The notes beneath the pieces were generated by a model. The model was not told the origin of the DNA, did no database searches, and saw only the letters and a list, made by a program, of their open reading frames with translations. From the NCBI RefSeq assembly GCF_005048225.1, contig NZ_SUNI01000022.1:1-54923 (forward strand): a DNA stretch of 54,923 nt. Reading direction: 5' to 3'. How positions within the stretch are numbered: the first letter of the stretch is position 1; each line of letters starts with the position of its first letter. Shown piece after piece: positions 47,576 to 54,923 of this stretch. Position numbers and translations under genes: made by a program. The DNA comes from Paracoccus gahaiensis. Lineage in GTDB: Bacteria > Pseudomonadota > Alphaproteobacteria > Rhodobacterales > Rhodobacteraceae.

Positions 47576-49131
47576 GCCGTCCAGCGGGTCAGCCAGGTCT
47601 CGCTCAGCGCAAGCCCGTCGGGATCGGTCAGGACGGCGCGCAATTCGGACAGCACGACCCGCCCGGGCTCGAATTCGAAGGCCAGGCGCAGGGCGTTCTG
47701 TTCGGGCAGCAGCTTGATATAGGCATGCACGATCCGCCCTTCCGAGGCGCTGACCTGATAGTTGGGCAGCGTCTCGCGGAACAGGCCCAGATCGAAGTCG
47801 ATGACATAGCTGCGGGTCGTTTCGACGTTGATCGAGCGGCCCGAGCGGACCTGCCGCACCTTGGCCAGGGGCAGTTCACTGGGCGGCAGGGCGGCAAAGC
47901 TCATCCGATAGCGGAAATCGCGGCGCTCGCCCCGGACCAGCGGCTCCTCGGGCAGCCAGTAGCTGACGATGTTGTCGTTGAACTCGTTCTCGACCGGGAT
48001 CTCGATCAGCCGCACCTCGCCCTCGCCCCAGTCCCCTTCGGGCTGGATCCAAGCCGAGGGCCGCAGATGGTACATCGCCTCGGCATCCTGGAAGGATTCG
48101 AAGTCGCGGGCGCGCTGGACCAGCCCGAAGCCCTGCGGATTGCGGTCGGTGAAGCTGGAGATCTGGATCTTGCGCGGCGCCATCAGCCCGCGCCACAGCG
48201 CCTCTCCGGCGCCGGTCTGCATCTGCAGCCCGTCATTGTCATGGCAGGCGGGGCGATAGTCGTCCACCTCGCGGCGCGAGGCCGGGCTGAACCAGAACAT
48301 CGAGGTCAGCGGCGCGATGCCCGTCTCGCGCAGGTCGGTGCGCGGGAACAGCGCGACATGGGTGCGCACCATCGTCACCGCACCGGGCGAGATGTCGAAC
48401 TGGAAGGCGGCCGCGACCGATCGGCTGTCAAGGATCGCATAGATCCGCACCGTGGTCTGGCCGGGCTCGGGCTCGACGATCCAGAAATCGGTGAAGAGCG
48501 GGAATTCCTCGCCGTCCGGGCTGCCGGTCTTGATCGCCAGCCCGCGCGCCGACAGGCCGTAAAGCGTGCCCCGCGCCACGGCGCGGAAATAGCTGGCACC
48601 CTGGAAGACGACGAATTCGTCCATGATGCCCGGGCGGTTCAGGAAGGTGCGCATCCGGAAGCCCGACCAGCCCATGTTGCCGATCGTCTCCAGATCGGGG
48701 CCGTCGGGGAACTGCGCGGGATCGAATTCCAGCATCGCGGGATCGAAGGGGATGGGCCGGGTGATGCCGTCGCGGACAAGGTTGATCTGCACCGGCTCGT
48801 AGAAGATCGAGCCGGGCGACAGCAGGTCCACGCCGAACAGGTCCTGCCCGGCCAGCGGATCCAGATCGCGGCGAAAGCGGATGCCGCGATACCGGTCGTA
48901 ATCCAGATCGGCAAAGCTGCCGACGAGTTCCGAAATGGGCTGGACATAGACGCGTGTCGAGCGTTCGGCCGCCAGGGCCGCGACCTGTTCGAAATCGAAC
49001 GGTGCCGGCGCAGGCGGGCCGAATCCGGCCGGTTGCTCGTCGGCCGAGGTCTGGGCCTGTGCAGGAACCGCCATCAGGGACCCGCCGGCGGCAAGGGCTG
49101 TGGCGGCATTCAGGAATTGACGGCGCTTCAT
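47572..49131 (-). CDS. opgG: Periplasmic glucans biosynthesis protein OpgG
   Basis: A 519-residue exported protein starting MKRRQFLNAATALAAGG, a twin-arginine-type signal (RRQFL), with cleavage expected after AQA (about residue 27). Domain hallmarks are RYRGIRFRRD near the N terminus and the C-terminal Ig-like part. OpgG acts in the periplasm on nascent glucans. It is the promoter-proximal gene of opgG-opgH-opgC. Confidence 0.95.
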   Translation of the reverse strand: MKRRQFLNAATALAAGGSLMAVPAQAQTSADEQPAGFGPPAPAPFDFEQVAALAAERSTRVYVQPISELVGSFADLDYDRYRGIRFRRDLDPLAGQDLFGVDLLSPGSIFYEPVQINLVRDGITRPIPFDPAMLEFDPAQFPDGPDLETIGNMGWSGFRMRTFLNRPGIMDEFVVFQGASYFRAVARGTLYGLSARGLAIKTGSPDGEEFPLFTDFWIVEPEPGQTTVRIYAILDSRSVAAAFQFDISPGAVTMVRTHVALFPRTDLRETGIAPLTSMFWFSPASRREVDDYRPACHDNDGLQMQTGAGEALWRGLMAPRKIQISSFTDRNPQGFGLVQRARDFESFQDAEAMYHLRPSAWIQPEGDWGEGEVRLIEIPVENEFNDNIVSYWLPEEPLVRGERRDFRYRMSFAALPPSELPLAKVRQVRSGRSINVETTRSYVIDFDLGLFRETLPNYQVSASEGRIVHAYIKLLPEQNALRLAFEFEPGRVVLSELRAVLTDPDGLALSETWLTRWTA

Positions 49132-49160
49132 GTGTGGGAATGTCTCGATGGAACCGTTGG

Positions 49161-49189
49161 ACTATAGACGCGCCGCTGCAACGCAGCAA
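49161..49189 (-). promoter_or_regulatory. Promoter of opgGHC
   Basis: On the minus strand TTGCTG (49184-49189), a 17-nt spacer and TATAGT (49161-49166) make a near-consensus promoter. Transcription would start about 20-25 nt before the opgG ATG, leaving a very short leader with no clear ribosome-binding site. Confidence 0.75.
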
Positions 49190-49280
49190 GCGCGCTCACC
49201 AAGTCGTTTCAGTATCGGCAGGAATCGGCCCCGCTCGCAAGCCGGAAAGCGCCCGGGGTGGGCCCGCGCACCCGTCATGC

Positions 49281-51527
49281 CTACTGCCGCGCCAGCCAGG
49301 CGGTGACCGGGCCACGCAGACTGGTCAGCCCCTCGGCCTCGGCCTGGTCGATCACCCGGCGCAGCCCGGCGATGTCCACGCGGCGGATCAGGTGCTTGAC
49401 CGGACCGATCGAGGCCGGGCGCATCGACAGCCGCCGGATGCCCAGGGCGGCGAAGACCAGCGCCTCGACCGGGCGCCCCGCATCCTCGCCGCAGAAGGAC
49501 AAAGGCACGCGGGCCTCGTCGCAGCGCGCGATGATCAGGCGCAGCAGGGACAGGAAGGACACGTTCAGCGTGTCATAGCGCCGCCGCACGCGCTCGTTCT
49601 CGCGGTCGGCGGCAAAGAAGAACTGCTTGAGGTCGTTGCCGCCGATCGAGATGAAGTCGCACATCTCGAAGAACCGCTTGGGCGCGAAGGCCATGGACGG
49701 CGTCTCCAGCATGGCGCCCACGCGGATGTCGCTTGGCATCGCATGGCCAAGCCGCTGCTCGCGCGCCATCTCCTGCATCAGGATGCGATGCGCGGCCTCG
49801 TATTCGGTGATGTCGGCAATGAAGGGGAACATGACATGCAGGGGCCGGCCCACCGAGGCCCGGATCAGCGCCTGCAGCTGCATGCGCAGCACGCCGCGCT
49901 TGTCCAGGCCCACCCGGATCGCGCGCCAGCCCATTGCGGGGTTCGGCTCGTCCTGCGGCTTCATGTAGGGCAGGACCTTGTCGGACCCGATGTCCAGCGT
50001 GCGGAAGATCACCGGCTTGCCCTGCGCATTGTCCATCACCCGGGCATAAAGCCCCGCCAGCTCCGCGCGCCGCGGCACATGGCTGCGGATCAGGAACTGC
50101 AGTTCCGTGCGGAAGAGGCCCACCCCCTCGGCCCCCGACCCCTCCAGCGAGGGCAGGTCGGCCATCAGCCCCGCGTTCATGTAGAGCTGGATCGTCGTGC
50201 CGCAGGTGCCGGTGGCGGGCAGGCTGCGCAGGCTGGCATAGCGGTCCTGCGCCTCGGCCTGCATGGCGATCTTGTCCTGGAAGGCCTTGGCGACCGATTC
50301 CTCGGGGCGCAGATGCACCACGCCCTGATCGCCATCGACCAGGATCGCGTCGCCATTCAGCGCCTCGGAGGTGATGCGGGCCGCATGGATGACCAGTGGG
50401 ATGGCCAGCGCGCGGGCCACGATGGCCGCATGGCTGCCGACCGAGCCTTCCTCCAGAACCACGCCCTTCAGGCGGCGGCCGTATTCCAGCAGTTCCGCCG
50501 GGCCGATGTTGCGGGCGACCAGGATCGGATCGGGGGGCATCTCGGCGCCGGTATCGCTGCCCTGTCCGGTCAGGATGCGCAGCAGGCGGTTGGACAGGTC
50601 GTCCAGATCGTGCAGCCGGTCGCGCAGATAGGGGTCGGCGGCCATCTCCAGCCGGGCGCGGGCGGCTGATTGCTCCTTCTCGACCGCGGCCTCGGCGGAC
50701 AGGCCAAGCCGGATGTCCTCCTCCATGCGCTTCAACCAACTGCGCGAATGGGCGAACATTCGATAGGTTTCCAGCACGGCGGCATGTTCGCCATCCCCGC
50801 CCATGTCGGCGGCGGCGACCATCTTGTCGACGGTCAGGCGCAGCGTCTCGACGCCCTCGTGCAGACGGGCATGTTCCTTGTCCGGATCGTCGCCCACCGG
50901 GTTGGCGATCACCACGCGCGGCTCGTGCAGCCAGACATGGCCCTCGGCGGCGCCCTCCTGCCCGGTGGCGCCGCGCAGCATCAGGGGGAAGCGATGGGCC
51001 AGCGGCAGGCTGTCGGACTGGCTGCCCTGAAAGGCGCCCAGCTCGGTCATCTCGGCCAGCACCATGGCGACAACTTCCAGCCCATAGACCTCGTCATCGC
51101 TGAACTGCCGGGCGGTCGAACATTGCACGACCAAGACGCCAAGCCGCTCGCCGACCCGCTGGATCGGCACGCCCAGGAAGGCGGGAAAGACCTCCTCGCC
51201 GGTCTCGGGCATGAAGCGGAAGCCGGGCTGGGACGGCGCATTGGCGGTATTCACATGTCGCCCGGTGCGGGCCACGCGGCCCACCAGCCCCTCGCCCAAG
51301 CGCAGGCGGGTCTGATGCACGGCCTCGGGGCGCAGACCCTCGGTCGCGCTCAGCTCCAGCGTGTCGGCATCGCGGAAGAGGTAGATGGAACAGACCTCGG
51401 TCCCCATCGAATCGGCGATGTGATGGGTGATCTCGTCCAGACGATCCTGCCCGCCGCCCGCGGCGGCCAGGATATCCTTAAGCCGCCGCAGCAGCTTGCG
51501 CGAGTCGCTATCGGTGCGATCCTGCAT
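49281..51527 (-). CDS. ptsP: Phosphoenolpyruvate-protein phosphotransferase PtsP (EI-Ntr)
   Basis: A 748-residue protein with an N-terminal GAF domain (about 1-165) and an enzyme-I body. The phospho-accepting His is H366 in GSHAAIVARAL. The PEP-binding part includes GVGLFRTELQFL and the catalytic Cys region SFCGEDAGRP. It should phosphorylate NPr as the first step of the nitrogen PTS. It lies 58 bp after lysC, a common alphaproteobacterial pairing. Confidence 0.96.
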   Translation of the reverse strand: MQDRTDSDSRKLLRRLKDILAAAGGGQDRLDEITHHIADSMGTEVCSIYLFRDADTLELSATEGLRPEAVHQTRLRLGEGLVGRVARTGRHVNTANAPSQPGFRFMPETGEEVFPAFLGVPIQRVGERLGVLVVQCSTARQFSDDEVYGLEVVAMVLAEMTELGAFQGSQSDSLPLAHRFPLMLRGATGQEGAAEGHVWLHEPRVVIANPVGDDPDKEHARLHEGVETLRLTVDKMVAAADMGGDGEHAAVLETYRMFAHSRSWLKRMEEDIRLGLSAEAAVEKEQSAARARLEMAADPYLRDRLHDLDDLSNRLLRILTGQGSDTGAEMPPDPILVARNIGPAELLEYGRRLKGVVLEEGSVGSHAAIVARALAIPLVIHAARITSEALNGDAILVDGDQGVVHLRPEESVAKAFQDKIAMQAEAQDRYASLRSLPATGTCGTTIQLYMNAGLMADLPSLEGSGAEGVGLFRTELQFLIRSHVPRRAELAGLYARVMDNAQGKPVIFRTLDIGSDKVLPYMKPQDEPNPAMGWRAIRVGLDKRGVLRMQLQALIRASVGRPLHVMFPFIADITEYEAAHRILMQEMAREQRLGHAMPSDIRVGAMLETPSMAFAPKRFFEMCDFISIGGNDLKQFFFAADRENERVRRRYDTLNVSFLSLLRLIIARCDEARVPLSFCGEDAGRPVEALVFAALGIRRLSMRPASIGPVKHLIRRVDIAGLRRVIDQAEAEGLTSLRGPVTAWLARQ

Positions 51528-51554
51528 CGCCTGGGCCCGCCTTCCGCCTGCTCA

Positions 51555-51574
51555 CCGGCCCCGTTCGGGGCCGG
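51555..51574. other. Perfect 8-bp hairpin between lysC and ptsP
   Basis: CCGGCCCC and GGGGCCGG flank a 4-nt loop. There is no T-run on either strand, so it is more likely an intercistronic RNA element than a terminator. Confidence 0.45.
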
Positions 51575-51585
51575 ACCGTCAAGGT

Positions 51586-52842
51586 CTATGCCTTGTCCAG
51601 CTCAAAGGCATCATGCAGCGCCTGCACGGCCAGTTCCATGTATTTCCGGTCGATCAGCACCGAAATCTTGATCTCGCTGGTGGCGATGACCTTGATGTTG
51701 ACGTTTTCATCGGCCAGCGCCTTGAACATGCGCGCGGCGACGCCCGCATGGCTGCGCATCCCAATGCCCACGACCGAGACCTTGGCGACCTCGGTGTCCA
51801 CGACCAGCTCGTCATAGGCGATATGGCCGGACTGGCGCGCCTCTTCCATGGCCCGCTTGGCGCGCTCGACCTGGTTGATCGGCACCGAGAAGGTCATGTC
51901 GGTCACCGAACCCGGGTGATCGTCGTAATCCTTTTCCGAGATGTTCTGGACGATCATGTCCACGTTCACCCCCGCCTCGGCCAGCGGCGCGAAGATCGCG
52001 GCCGAGATGCCGGGGCGATCCTCGACCGTGACCAGCGTGATCTTGGCCTCGTCGCGCGAAGAGGCGACGCCGTTGACGACTTTCGATTCCATGATTTCAT
52101 CCTCATCGCAGATCAGCGTGCCAGACGTCTCGTCGGTTTCTTCAAAGGACGACAGCACCCGCAGCCGCACCTTGTAGCGCATCGCCAGTTCGACCGACCG
52201 CGTCTGCAGCACCTTGGCGCCAAGCGAGGCCAGCTCCAGCATCTCCTCGAAGGCGATGCGGGGCAGCTTGCGGGCGCGCGAGGTGATGCGCGGATCGGTG
52301 GTATAGACCCCGTCCACATCCGTGTAGATGTCGCAGCGCTCGGCGTCGAAGGCGGCGGCGAAGGCCACGGCGGTGGTGTCCGACCCGCCGCGCCCAAGCG
52401 TGGTGATGCGCCCGTCCGGCGCCACGCCCTGAAAGCCTGCGACGACCGCGACCTTGAAGCCTTCGGCGAATTTCTGGTCGATGTTCTTGCGCGGGATCTC
52501 GACGAAGCGGGCGGCGGAATGGGCGGCGGTGGTATTGATCGGCACCTGCCAACCCTGCCAGCTGCGCGCGGGCACGCCCATCTCCTGCAGGGTCAGGGCC
52601 ATCAGCCCCGCCGTCACGTTCTCGCCCGAGCTGACGATCGCGTCGTATTCGCGCGCGTCGAACAGCGGAGAGGTCTGCTCGACCCAACCCACCAGCTCGT
52701 TGGTCTTGCCCGACATGGCGCTGACGATGACGATGACGTCATGGCCACGCTCGACCTCGCGCTGCACCTTGCGGGCGGCGTTCCTGATCCGGTCCAGATC
52801 GGCCACCGAGGTGCCGCCGAATTTCATCACCAGAAGCGGCAT
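51586..52842 (-). CDS. lysC: Aspartate kinase
   Basis: A 418-residue enzyme, first step to lysine, threonine and methionine. It starts MPLLVMKFGGTSVADLDRI; KFGGTS is the nucleotide and substrate motif. VAGFQGV and GRGGSDTTAVA follow, then two C-terminal ACT domains (about 265-418) for feedback control. ATG at 52842 is preferred over 52860. A hairpin and a candidate promoter lie directly upstream. Confidence 0.96.
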   Translation of the reverse strand: MPLLVMKFGGTSVADLDRIRNAARKVQREVERGHDVIVIVSAMSGKTNELVGWVEQTSPLFDAREYDAIVSSGENVTAGLMALTLQEMGVPARSWQGWQVPINTTAAHSAARFVEIPRKNIDQKFAEGFKVAVVAGFQGVAPDGRITTLGRGGSDTTAVAFAAAFDAERCDIYTDVDGVYTTDPRITSRARKLPRIAFEEMLELASLGAKVLQTRSVELAMRYKVRLRVLSSFEETDETSGTLICDEDEIMESKVVNGVASSRDEAKITLVTVEDRPGISAAIFAPLAEAGVNVDMIVQNISEKDYDDHPGSVTDMTFSVPINQVERAKRAMEEARQSGHIAYDELVVDTEVAKVSVVGIGMRSHAGVAARMFKALADENVNIKVIATSEIKISVLIDRKYMELAVQALHDAFELDKA

Positions 52843-52883
52843 AAAAGGCCCCCCGCCCAAAGGTATGCGTCGGCGGGGCTTTT
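52843..52883 (-). promoter_or_regulatory. Hairpin abutting the lysC start codon
   Basis: AAAAG and CCCCGCC on one arm (minus strand 52883-52872) pair with GGCGGGG and CTTTT-like sequence on the other (52857-52843) with a bulge. The T-run ends next to the lysC ATG and the G-rich arm is the likely ribosome-binding site. It could be a terminator for the upstream gene or could control lysC. Confidence 0.45.
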
Positions 52884-52907
52884 AGGAGGGCGGGGCGGAA
52901 AGGGCAA
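52879..52907 (-). promoter_or_regulatory. Candidate promoter for lysC
   Basis: On the minus strand TTGCCC (52902-52907) and TAAAAG (52879-52884) are separated by 17 nt. The -10 box overlaps one arm of the hairpin next to the lysC start. Confidence 0.4.
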
Positions 52908-52972
52908 GGGGCCGCAGGACGTGACGTCCGTTCGCGCCATGGCGCGGGTGACCCCGGTTCGCGCGGGTGGCG

Positions 52973-53383
52973 TCAGTTGGCGCGGCGGCGCGGCAGGAAG
53001 GGCAGGGGGGCGATGGGCACGCCGTCCTCGATCAGGCGCCGCGCCTCGTCGGGGCGTGCCTCGCCATGGATGGCGCGGGCCGGGCGGTCGCCGTCATGCA
53101 TGGCGCGCGCCTCCTCAGCAAAGCTGAGGCCCACATAGTCCGAGCTGTCCTCGATCTTGCGGCGCAGCGCCTCGAGCGCGGCCTCGGCGGGGCTGCGCGG
53201 CGCGGTCAGGGGCGTGCGCTTCTCGGTGACGGCCGGGGCCATCAGCCCGCGATCCACCCGCACCGACCCGCATTCCGCGCAGGCGACCTGGCCCGCATCG
53301 CGCAGCGTCTCGAACCCCTCGGACGAGCGGAACCAGCCGTCGAAGTCATGGCCGTGGTCGCAGCGCAGGGCATAGCGGATCAT
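52973..53383 (-). CDS. DUF1178 protein
   Basis: A 136-residue protein starting MIRYALRCDHGHDFDGWFRS. CDHGH and CAECGS form a probable zinc ribbon with the Cys/His residues in place, as in DUF1178. Function is unknown. It lies between waaA and lysC on the same strand. Confidence 0.9.
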   Translation of the reverse strand: MIRYALRCDHGHDFDGWFRSSEGFETLRDAGQVACAECGSVRVDRGLMAPAVTEKRTPLTAPRSPAEAALEALRRKIEDSSDYVGLSFAEEARAMHDGDRPARAIHGEARPDEARRLIEDGVPIAPLPFLPRRRAN

Positions 53384-53419
53384 CGCGAAGTCTCTCCTCG
53401 TCTGGTCCTATATATCGGG

Positions 53420-54622
53420 TCAGCAGGGGGGCCGCGCAAGATCGGCCAGCCGCGCGATCAGCGCGCCCGGATCGCCCGCCCGCGCCTGCAGCACCGCCCG
53501 GGCGGCCCGGCCCATGTCTCGGGTCCGGTCGGGGTGATCGGCCAGCCGCGCCAGCACGCCCCCCAGATCCCCTGCCTCGACCGGCAAGGCGGCACCCTGC
53601 GCCTCCAGCGCGTCGAAGGCCTCGATGAAATTGCCGAAATGCGGGCCGCGCAGCAGGGCGCAGCCATGGGCGGCGGGCTCCCACGGGGTATGGCCCCCGT
53701 GATCGGTCAGGCTGCCGCCGATGATGCAGATCCCGGCGCGTTCGTACCACAGGGGCATCTCGCCCAGGGTGTCGGCCAAGAGCACGCCGCCGCCCGGCGC
53801 CGCGTCGGCCCCCGCGCTGCGGCGAGCGAAGGGCAGGGCGCGCGCCGCGATCAGGCTGGCGATCTGATCGGCGCGGGCCGGGTGGCGCGGCGCCAGGATC
53901 AGGCGCAGGTCGGGCCGGCCCAGCACCGCTTGGGCAAACCCGTCCAGAATCGGCCCATCCTCGCCCTCATGGGTCGAGGCCGCCAGCACGATCCGTCCGC
54001 GCCCGAGGCCCTCGGCCACGGGGGGGATGGCCGCCGGGGCCAGCAGCTTCAGATCCAGGCGCGGCAACAGGGCGCGGGTCGGCAGGCCCAGGGACAGCAG
54101 CCGCGCCTCGCTGCCCTGATCCTGCGCCGAGAGCGCGTCGATCCGCCCCAGCATCGGGCCAATGATCCGGGGAAACCGCCCCCAGGTCCCGGCCGAGCGT
54201 TCCGACATCCGCGCCCCGATCATCGTCTGCGCGATGCCCCGTTCCGCCAGCAGGCGCGAGCGCAACGGCCAGAACTCGCCCTCGACCGTCACCGCGAGGC
54301 GCGGGCGGGCGGCGTCCAGGAACCGCGCCAGGGCGCCGGGCAGGTCCAGCGGCGCCAGCCGCGCGGGCAGGCCCCAGCCCAGCGCCAAGGCACGCCCGGT
54401 CTCGCTGTTGGTGGTGATCTGCAGGGCATGGGTGCGGGCCAGCGCCGCGATGATGACGCGGGCCGAGGTCAGTTCGCCGACCGAGGCGGCATGGATCCAG
54501 ATGTCGGCGCGGCCCGGCGCGGCCCCCACGACCAGCCGCTCGCGCAGTGCCGCCGACCGGCCCAGACGCGCGCGCATCCGCAGCGCGGCCTCGGCGATGC
54601 GGGTCGTGGCGTCATAGATCAT
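53420..54622 (-). CDS. waaA: 3-deoxy-D-manno-octulosonic acid transferase
   Basis: A 400-residue GT-B enzyme that adds Kdo to lipid A. The N-terminal domain has HAASVGELTSA, with the expected catalytic Glu, and VEGEFWPLRSR; the C-terminal domain has GSLTDHGGHTPWEPAAHG. The start at 54622 follows GAGGGTGTCCCCTGC; in-frame starts further upstream run into the tRNA-Cys remnant. No separate N-terminal transmembrane anchor is visible. Confidence 0.93.
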   Translation of the reverse strand: MIYDATTRIAEAALRMRARLGRSAALRERLVVGAAPGRADIWIHAASVGELTSARVIIAALARTHALQITTNSETGRALALGWGLPARLAPLDLPGALARFLDAARPRLAVTVEGEFWPLRSRLLAERGIAQTMIGARMSERSAGTWGRFPRIIGPMLGRIDALSAQDQGSEARLLSLGLPTRALLPRLDLKLLAPAAIPPVAEGLGRGRIVLAASTHEGEDGPILDGFAQAVLGRPDLRLILAPRHPARADQIASLIAARALPFARRSAGADAAPGGGVLLADTLGEMPLWYERAGICIIGGSLTDHGGHTPWEPAAHGCALLRGPHFGNFIEAFDALEAQGAALPVEAGDLGGVLARLADHPDRTRDMGRAARAVLQARAGDPGALIARLADLARPPC

Positions 54623-54651
54623 GCAGGGGACACCCTCGCGCAGCATTGAAG

Positions 54652-54698
54652 TGGAGGCGGGTACCGGAATCGAACCGGTCTTCACGGATTTGCAATCC
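54652..54698 (-). other. 3' fragment of tRNA-Cys (probable att site)
   Basis: The minus strand reads from the anticodon loop (GGATTGCAAATCC, anticodon GCA) through an intact T-arm (ACCGG, TTCGATT, CCGGT) and acceptor strand to CCA at 54652. The D-arm and the 5' acceptor, expected to begin like GGCGGGT, are absent from the adjoining sequence. The 47 nt are thus the 3' part of tRNA-Cys, as left at one end of an element integrated in the gene. Confidence 0.85.
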
Positions 54699-54811
54699 AA
54701 TTCCTTATTCAGATACTTCAGCTGGTTAGGCTACGAAGGGTATCAGGACAGATACGGCACAGAAGCTGAACATGATACCGCATTCTACCATATGTCGTAA
54801 CGGCCCGATTG
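54699..54811. other. Lower-GC spacer between att site and partial gene
   Basis: About 113 bp with near 48% GC against roughly 68-70% around it. No gene or clear hairpin is seen. It is probably the terminal non-coding part of an integrated element. Confidence 0.5.
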
Positions 54812-54923
54812 CTACCGCGGACCGTTTTCCTTGACGCGCGCGATGATGTCTGGGTCTTCGACGAAGTCTTCGAGAAAGTCGCTCCAGTGCTCCGGAGAGC
54901 GCCTTGCATCACGGAGCATGTCG
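54812..54923 (-). CDS. C-terminal tail of an unidentified protein (partial)
   Basis: A minus-strand frame enters from the right edge and ends at TAG 54814-54812. It encodes about 36 residues: DMLRDARRSPEHWSDFLEDF followed by VEDPDIIARVKENGPR. It is acidic, with protein-like composition, unlike the overlapping alternative frame from 54912. The family is not recognised. It probably belongs to the mobile element. Confidence 0.5.
   Translation of the reverse strand, partial: DMLRDARRSPEHWSDFLEDFVEDPDIIARVKENGPR

Noticed and set aside
52843..52972. Lysine riboswitch before lysC
   Set aside because: The space lacks the multi-helix aptamer; only one hairpin is present.
54652..54730. A complete tRNA-Cys gene
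   Set aside because: No D-arm or 5' acceptor strand complementary to the 3' end is present upstream; only the 3' part is tRNA-like.
54718..54912. 64-residue frame on the minus strand near the right edge
   Set aside because: It overlaps the more protein-like frame ending at 54812 in another phase and shows Ser/Thr/Arg-rich shadow composition.

Overview
The window is GC-rich alphaproteobacterial chromosome, almost certainly Rhodobacteraceae and most like Paracoccus. This rests on protein character and gene neighbourhoods: Aap/Bzt-type amino-acid ABC transporter, rarA-crcB-rluC-ATP12 run, rpmH-rnpA-yidD-ttcA-yidC-MOSC-engB-argB run, short-LID adenylate kinase, lysC-ptsP pair, LuxR/LuxI of rhodobacterial type. 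No database search was possible, so the genus is an inference.

Region 1 (1-17983): the S10, spc and alpha ribosomal operons in nearly canonical order, rpsJ to rplQ. The 5' end of a tuf gene points away on the minus strand, with a DUF533 gene between tuf and rpsJ. The spc part is split after rpmD by a terminator and two convergent exported-protein genes; rplO-secY-adk then restarts from its own promoter. Most spacers longer than about 75 nt hold a strong GC hairpin without a U-tract, and the rplP-rpmC and adk-rpsM spacers are especially structured.

Region 2 (18000-28520): an AT-rich spacer, a luxR/luxI quorum-sensing pair, then the housekeeping run rarA-crcB-rluC-HAD-ATP12, several members coupled by ATGA overlaps. 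It ends with the four-gene aapJQMP (bztABCD) transporter for acidic amino acids and their amides.

Region 3 (28543-36641, minus strand): SixA-like phosphatase, argB, engB, MOSC protein, yidC, an EAL phosphodiesterase, ttcA, yidD, rnpA, rpmH. A perfect 27-bp inverted repeat covers the probable rnpA ribosome-binding site and start.

Region 4 (36846-45449): an orphan sensor kinase, tRNA-Arg(ACG), and a small surface-glycan locus: hexapeptide acetyltransferase, GT2 and GT61 glycosyltransferases on the minus strand, and a divergent 708-residue protein of unknown function ending in a probable beta-propeller. Between the divergent genes lies 535 bp of AT-rich DNA with promoter and terminator-like signals.

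Region 5 (44286-54923): opgG-opgH-opgC for osmoregulated periplasmic glucans from a clear sigma-70-like promoter, then ptsP, lysC, a DUF1178 protein and waaA. At the right edge only the 3' part of a tRNA-Cys gene is present, joined to lower-GC DNA with the tail of an unrecognised gene. This is the expected scar of a mobile element integrated into tRNA-Cys, most of which would lie beyond the window.
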